NCBI RefSeq assembly: GCF_002812205.1
Contig: NZ_NPEA01000003.1
Coordinates: 186,001 to 250,000, forward strand
Origin: Leptospira neocaledonica
GTDB lineage: Bacteria; Spirochaetota; Leptospiria; Leptospirales; Leptospiraceae
Length of the DNA: 64,000 bases
Direction: 5' to 3'
Below, one piece after another: positions 59,527 through 64,000 of this stretch (its first letter is position 1; each line of letters opens with the position of its first letter). The position numbers were made by a program, and so were the translations under genes. The notes beneath the pieces were generated by a model. It did no database searches. It saw nothing but the letters and a program-made list of their open reading frames with translations, and was not told the DNA's origin.

Positions 59527-61329
59527 ATGACGAGGGGAGATTCTAGAAAACTCAGATGGAGACTGACCTTAGGCCTGGAGCTATTAACTTCCGTTCTTGC
59601 TGTTCCTTTGGCCGTTCTATTTATTATCGCTGCTGGAGCGTATGACTTCAATAAGGCGATCGCCTTGATCGGATCCTCCACAGTCTCATTGACCACATCC
59701 TATTTTTTCCCTACGCTCCGATTTTTGTATTTAGGAAGACTATTATCCAACCTGGAACCCAATAATTGGGAAAAGTTGAACACAAAAGGAAAGGTAGAAG
59801 TAAAGAAAAAACTTCTGAACTTCCCGTTGCTCAACACCGGATTTTATATAGTGCAGTGGAGTTATGGAATTCCTACCGCTTGGAAAATCATGCATCTTTT
59901 CTTTATTCCGGAATTCTTTGAGTCGGCTCCATTTTTGCTCTTACCTCTGATCATTTATCCTACATTAGGAATTTCTCATTTCTTTTTGACCGAATCGGTA
60001 CTTTCAGAAGTATTAGAATCTGATAAATTGAACGGACTTTCCTTGGAAGAAAAGGAAATTCGTAAAGTTTCTATCTTTACTAGGATCATTTCTACGATCG
60101 CATCTATCGCGTTATTACCTGTTGTGATTTTTGGTTATCTTTTATTAGAAGAGACATCCGGTTGGTTGAAACTGGGCGATGTTACATTAGCGCTTTCTCT
60201 CACCATACTGTTTATGGTCATCACTCTTACTATTGCTTCCTATCTATTAGCGTCTAGTATTCGTAGGAACTCCAAAAATATGATGAACGCATTTACTGAA
60301 ATGTCCCAAGGTGAGTTGGAAATCCTGCTTCCTATGGTTTCTACGGACGAGTTGGGTAGAAGTAGCAAGATGCTGAACGATTTTGTGAAACGACTTAGAA
60401 TCGTTGTTAAAACGGTAATCAAGGAATCCGAAAAACTTTCTCAAAGTTCCAAAGTATTAGAAGGAAAAACAAAAGACCTTTCCATAAAGATGCAAGAGCA
60501 AGCCGCTTCTACCGAACAAATGAGTTCAGGGGTAGAAGAAATTGCAGCATCCATTCATTCTACTTCCTCCAGGGCAGAAAGCCAGTCTAACACTGTAGAA
60601 CAGGCAACAGCTTCTCTTGCAGAATTAGAAGATAGAATTCGTAATGTTCATATTTCTCTTATGGATACAAAAAACGACGCGGAAAGAATGAGATTAGAAA
60701 CTTCTAATGGAGAATCAGCTTTACAATCAACCCGAGATGCAATGGCGGAAATAGAATCTAATACTGCTAAAATGGAAGCGAGTGTAAATGTAATCCATGA
60801 GATTACCGATCGAATCGGACTTCTTTCCTTAAACGCTGCCATAGAAGCTGCACGTGCAGGAGAAGCAGGAAAAGGATTTGCAGTAGTAGCTCAGGAAATT
60901 TCCAAACTGGGAGAACAAACTCAAGAGAATGCAAAAAGGATCCGAGCAACATTAGCGGAAGCGGTAAAGGCGACCAACTCAGGAAGAGAAGTTTTAGGAA
61001 ATACCGAAGTTGCTTTCAGAAGGATTGGAGATACAGCACAAAACACTTCAGAAAGGATCCTACAGGTTTCTTCTTTATCAGAATCTCAATTGGTCGCAAG
61101 TGCTCAGGTAAAAAATGCTTTCTCGGATCTAATCCGTTCCGCGGAAGAGATCCGAAATCATACAAAGGAACAATCCCAAACTTCTTTAGAATTTTCTAAA
61201 ACGATTGGAAGTATTTCGGAAGCCACCGAATTTTTGAACGGGATAGTGAACGATATAGACTCTCTTGCGGAAAAGCTGGCTCAACAAGCAAGTTCTTTGA
61301 AAAAAGAAGTAGAGTTTTTTAAAGTTTAA
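59527..61329 (+). CDS. Methyl-accepting chemotaxis protein with HAMP domain
   Basis: A 600-residue receptor. Several membrane helices fill residues 15-245, including about six hydrophobic segments. A HAMP domain is visible near 245-300 (SSIRRNSKNMMNAFTEMSQGELE, then DELGRSSKMLNDF). The signalling domain has the tip [45 protein letters not shown]. It differs from the tandem pair at 52992 and 54727 by the HAMP domain and tip sequence. It is divergent from phoD and convergent with a histidine kinase. Confidence 0.93.
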   Translation: MTRGDSRKLRWRLTLGLELLTSVLAVPLAVLFIIAAGAYDFNKAIALIGSSTVSLTTSYFFPTLRFLYLGRLLSNLEPNNWEKLNTKGKVEVKKKLLNFPLLNTGFYIVQWSYGIPTAWKIMHLFFIPEFFESAPFLLLPLIIYPTLGISHFFLTESVLSEVLESDKLNGLSLEEKEIRKVSIFTRIISTIASIALLPVVIFGYLLLEETSGWLKLGDVTLALSLTILFMVITLTIASYLLASSIRRNSKNMMNAFTEMSQGELEILLPMVSTDELGRSSKMLNDFVKRLRIVVKTVIKESEKLSQSSKVLEGKTKDLSIKMQEQAASTEQMSSGVEEIAASIHSTSSRAESQSNTVEQATASLAELEDRIRNVHISLMDTKNDAERMRLETSNGESALQSTRDAMAEIESNTAKMEASVNVIHEITDRIGLLSLNAAIEAARAGEAGKGFAVVAQEISKLGEQTQENAKRIRATLAEAVKATNSGREVLGNTEVAFRRIGDTAQNTSERILQVSSLSESQLVASAQVKNAFSDLIRSAEEIRNHTKEQSQTSLEFSKTIGSISEATEFLNGIVNDIDSLAEKLAQQASSLKKEVEFFKV

Positions 61330-61330
61330 T

Positions 61331-64000
61331 TCAGTTTTTAGGAAGAAGCACCTTAAACACGGTCTTTCCAGGTTTAGAGTTAAACTCTATTCGCCCGCCG
61401 TGTTTTAAGACAATCCTTCTGGAAATATCCAGGCCTAGCCCACTACCTTCTCCAGGAGCCTTAGTGGTATAAAAAGGATCGAATATTTTCGATTTAATGT
61501 CCGCGGGAATACCGGGACCGTTATCCGAAACCAAAACGGAAACATCCGTGTCTGAATCCAAAATGGAAATTTTGATCTTTCCTTTAAACTGCATGGCTTG
61601 TAAGGAATTGTAAATTAAGTTTGTCCAAACCTGAATCAAATCATCCGGATACGCGTAGATGATCGGCCTTGCTTGGAAGTCCAATTCTACCTCAACTCCA
61701 TTCTTGATCTGGTTATGATAGATTGTAAGAACGGTTTCTATATTTTCTGCAAGATCCGTTTCAATCTTTCCTTCTCCCGAATCGATATGGGCAAAACTTT
61801 TAAGAGCATAAACAATTTTAGAAGTTCTATCCACCGCCAAACGAATGGACGCAGCGTTCTTATATGTTTGGATCTCTTCGATCGCAAAATCCAATAGTGC
61901 AAGATTCGTCTTGGATTCGAAAATTTCAGGGAATTCTTCTGTGGAATGATATAATCCTACATCCATCAATCTGTCGGCTAGATCATAAGGATTTTCGAAA
62001 CCAAGTTCGCTCAGTTTATTCTTTAATTTTTTGAGAACATTCCTTCTTTCTTCTCTTGATACCTGAATTTCTTTATTGGAAATTCCAGCGCGAATAAATT
62101 CCGATAGTCGTTTAATATAACTCGGTTCCGCTTCCGCAAAGAATGGACCCAACTTTTTCAAACGTTCAGGAGAAGAATCTAAATAAGCTCTCAATTCACC
62201 GCTCAAAGCAGAAATTGCTCCTAATGGGTTATTGATCTCATGGGCGATACCTGCAACCAACTGTCCGAGGGCTGCCATCTTTTCGGAAAGGATAAGTTGG
62301 TCCTGGGTCTTTTTCAAATTATCCAAAGCAGAAGCCAATTCGGAAGTTCGGATACGAACTGCATTTTCTAATTCTTCCTTTGCTTCTCTTCTTTCTGAAT
62401 TTAATAATAACTGAGTGACTTGTTCTGCAACTGTGACTATAAACTGTTGCTCAAAACCTTTCCATCTGCGCAGAGCGCCTCTATGTTCCAAGCAGATGAC
62501 TCCATAAATTTCACCTCTTAAAAAGATAGGGGCATCTAACAAGGATTGAATGCCGAGAGGAATACTATAAGTTTCCGCAAATTCAGAAGTCCTTGGATCG
62601 TTAACCACATCATATGCATCTACAAATCTTTCCGTCTTTATCGATGCAAAATAACTAGGATATAGTTTTAGATCCATTGCGACTGGATCCATATACGTAT
62701 GAAATTTTTGATCCCAACCTGAAACCAAAGACCAAACAGTTTTTTCTTTATCAGAAAAAAGCCATATAGAGGCACGATCACATCCCAAAGTATCCGTGCA
62801 CATCTTGACTATATTATTCAAACCTGCAGAAATATTACCCGAAGCAAAATCAGGGTCCGTCGCCATATTCAATAGAACTCTTGCCTGTTCGGAAAGTTTT
62901 AAATTCTCTTCTTCTTTTTCTCTCGCTGCGGCTTTTCCTGCGGTATTATCTTTTGTAATAGCTACGATTGCGGGTCTTCCTACTAAATTTACAATACGAC
63001 CTGAAAAAATCGAATCTACCCTAGTCCCATCCTTTCTGATAAAAGGTATATCAAGATCCCTCAATATTCCTTCTTCTTTCATTTGATTTACTAATTTATG
63101 TTTGAGATTAGGATCAGGCCAAATCCCGAGATCTATTGAGTTCTTTCCGATCGCTTCTTCTTTTGTGTATCCGAACAGATCATAGAACATTGAGTTTACA
63201 CTTATATACTTGCCAGTTTCTAGATCGGAAATACATATCGTATCCGGATTTAGATCGAATACTTTTTCGAAAAGGTCTTTGCTTTCCTCTAACTGGAGAA
63301 GATACTGATCTCTTTCTTGTTCTATTTTTTTATTGTCAGTTACATCGATCAGCAAAGCCAAAAGCATCATTCTATCCCCGATTTTAAATATCCTATTACC
63401 AGAAATCACATGTCTTTCGGTATTGTCTGATCGATTGATAGTTGCTTCTATATTTTTAGACCAACCGAATTCTTCTAATTCTTTAAGGATCTTGGCTCTA
63501 TCCAAAGGACCTTTCCAGATGCCCAATTCGAAAGAAGTTTTTCCTATAATTTCTTCTCTAGTGTATCCAATCAGGTTACAATATTCTTGGTTGATTTCTT
63601 TATAAGTACCAGTTTCCAGATCGGAAAGAGAAACCGCAGCTGGATTCATTTGGAAAATTTTTTCAAAGAGTTCTTTATTATGCCGGACTTCAGCGTTCAA
63701 TTTCCTGGTTTGTTCTTCCGCTTCCAAACGTTCTCTAATATCAGTTGCAAGAGAAATAACGTGAGGCCGCCCATTTAATTTAACGATCCTTCCTGAATAC
63801 AGAACCGGGATCGCAGTTCCATCTGATGCTCGAAAAACTGTTTCGATATTACTGACCTCACCTTTCTCGTTTAACTGGTTGTAAATTTCAGTCCTTTTAT
63901 CAGGATCATAATCCCAAACTTTAATGTCAGTGGTGAGTTTTCCGATTACTTCTGATCTTTTGAGTTTTACGAATTCCAAAAATCTTTCATTCACATCTAT
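61331..64000 (-). CDS. Multi-PAS/GAF sensor histidine kinase, 5' end outside window
   Basis: At least 887 residues of a soluble kinase. Three PAS domains are visible: a partial one at the right edge ([17 protein letters not shown]), then two similar ones each starting LFEK(I/V)F and ending in ELGIW/DLGIW. A GAF domain follows ([19 protein letters not shown]). The phospho-acceptor motif is [14 protein letters not shown]. About 150 residues of helical sequence separate it from the ATPase domain, which has [22 protein letters not shown] and GSGLGLDI. The GTG at 63994 is not the true start, since the first PAS continues across the edge (IDVNER). Confidence 0.94.
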   Translation of the reverse strand: MDVNERFLEFVKLKRSEVIGKLTTDIKVWDYDPDKRTEIYNQLNEKGEVSNIETVFRASDGTAIPVLYSGRIVKLNGRPHVISLATDIRERLEAEEQTRKLNAEVRHNKELFEKIFQMNPAAVSLSDLETGTYKEINQEYCNLIGYTREEIIGKTSFELGIWKGPLDRAKILKELEEFGWSKNIEATINRSDNTERHVISGNRIFKIGDRMMLLALLIDVTDNKKIEQERDQYLLQLEESKDLFEKVFDLNPDTICISDLETGKYISVNSMFYDLFGYTKEEAIGKNSIDLGIWPDPNLKHKLVNQMKEEGILRDLDIPFIRKDGTRVDSIFSGRIVNLVGRPAIVAITKDNTAGKAAAREKEEENLKLSEQARVLLNMATDPDFASGNISAGLNNIVKMCTDTLGCDRASIWLFSDKEKTVWSLVSGWDQKFHTYMDPVAMDLKLYPSYFASIKTERFVDAYDVVNDPRTSEFAETYSIPLGIQSLLDAPIFLRGEIYGVICLEHRGALRRWKGFEQQFIVTVAEQVTQLLLNSERREAKEELENAVRIRTSELASALDNLKKTQDQLILSEKMAALGQLVAGIAHEINNPLGAISALSGELRAYLDSSPERLKKLGPFFAEAEPSYIKRLSEFIRAGISNKEIQVSREERRNVLKKLKNKLSELGFENPYDLADRLMDVGLYHSTEEFPEIFESKTNLALLDFAIEEIQTYKNAASIRLAVDRTSKIVYALKSFAHIDSGEGKIETDLAENIETVLTIYHNQIKNGVEVELDFQARPIIYAYPDDLIQVWTNLIYNSLQAMQFKGKIKISILDSDTDVSVLVSDNGPGIPADIKSKIFDPFYTTKAPGEGSGLGLDISRRIVLKHGGRIEFNSKPGKTVFKVLLPKN

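Overview
The window is a gene-dense bacterial chromosome segment that fits a Leptospira-like spirochaete of moderate G+C (clearly above 35%, roughly 40% by eye). The evidence is many small lipoproteins with relaxed spirochaete-type lipoboxes, a Bbp2/OmpL-type porin, a fused glycerol-3-phosphate dehydrogenase/acyltransferase, a cystathionine gamma-synthase with a fungal-like N-terminus, and multi-membrane-span chemoreceptors. Genus is inferred from protein families, not from a marker gene. I see no insertion sequence, prophage, CRISPR array or rRNA. There is one tRNA, tRNA-Gly(TCC). No stretch over 300 bases lacks a gene.

Region by region. 1-5.3 kb: a truncated long-chain acyl-CoA synthetase, a Lys/His-rich exported peptide with its own terminator, and a compact pabBC-thpR-aat operon. 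5.4-10.2 kb: a MASE1 histidine kinase, then a TetR/hydrolase/membrane-protein locus with a perfect palindrome in its divergent promoter. 10.3-14.7 kb: cystathionine gamma-synthase, release factor 1, and an EcsC-like/lipoprotein pair. 14.7-19.1 kb: a tight five-gene minus-strand operon (TetR, rhomboid protease, MDR dehydrogenase, Nudix hydrolase, nitrilase-fold pseudoenzyme). 19.2-28.2 kb: fructosamine kinase, a GH18-like protein, a FecR lipoprotein, purT, the GpsA-acyltransferase fusion and lipoproteins. 28.2-35.7 kb: an OhrR-glutathione peroxidase operon, a thioredoxin-like ferredoxin, a porin, a Kef-type antiporter, a GH114-like lipoprotein and an SH3 lipoprotein. 35.7-45.3 kb: tRNA-Gly, an M32 carboxypeptidase, small conserved proteins, a TetR gene divergent from an ABA4-like operon across a clear operator, PhzF, a dinucleotide-binding oxidoreductase, two lipoproteins, ornithine aminotransferase and a zinc-ribbon protein. 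45.4-52.9 kb: a second Kef-type antiporter with a degraded nucleotide motif, a GT4 glycosyltransferase, folE, a DUF374 acyltransferase, acetyl-CoA synthetase and a BtuF-like protein lacking a signal peptide. 53-64 kb: a signalling-rich end with a tandem pair of six-TM chemoreceptors, mtnP, a hydrolase/PhoD pair, a third chemoreceptor with HAMP, and a truncated PAS-GAF histidine kinase.

Most genes are housekeeping or metabolic: folate and purine supply (pabBC, folE, purT), lipid synthesis and activation (two acyltransferases, acyl-CoA and acetyl-CoA synthetases), and sulfur amino acids and salvage (cystathionine gamma-synthase, mtnP). Around them sit local regulators whose targets can be guessed from operators: TetR at 7.6 and 40 kb, and OhrR at 28.3 kb. 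The best candidates for something undescribed are the rhomboid/MDR/Nudix/pseudo-nitrilase operon, the six-TM chemoreceptor pair, and the acs-coupled cytoplasmic BtuF-like protein.
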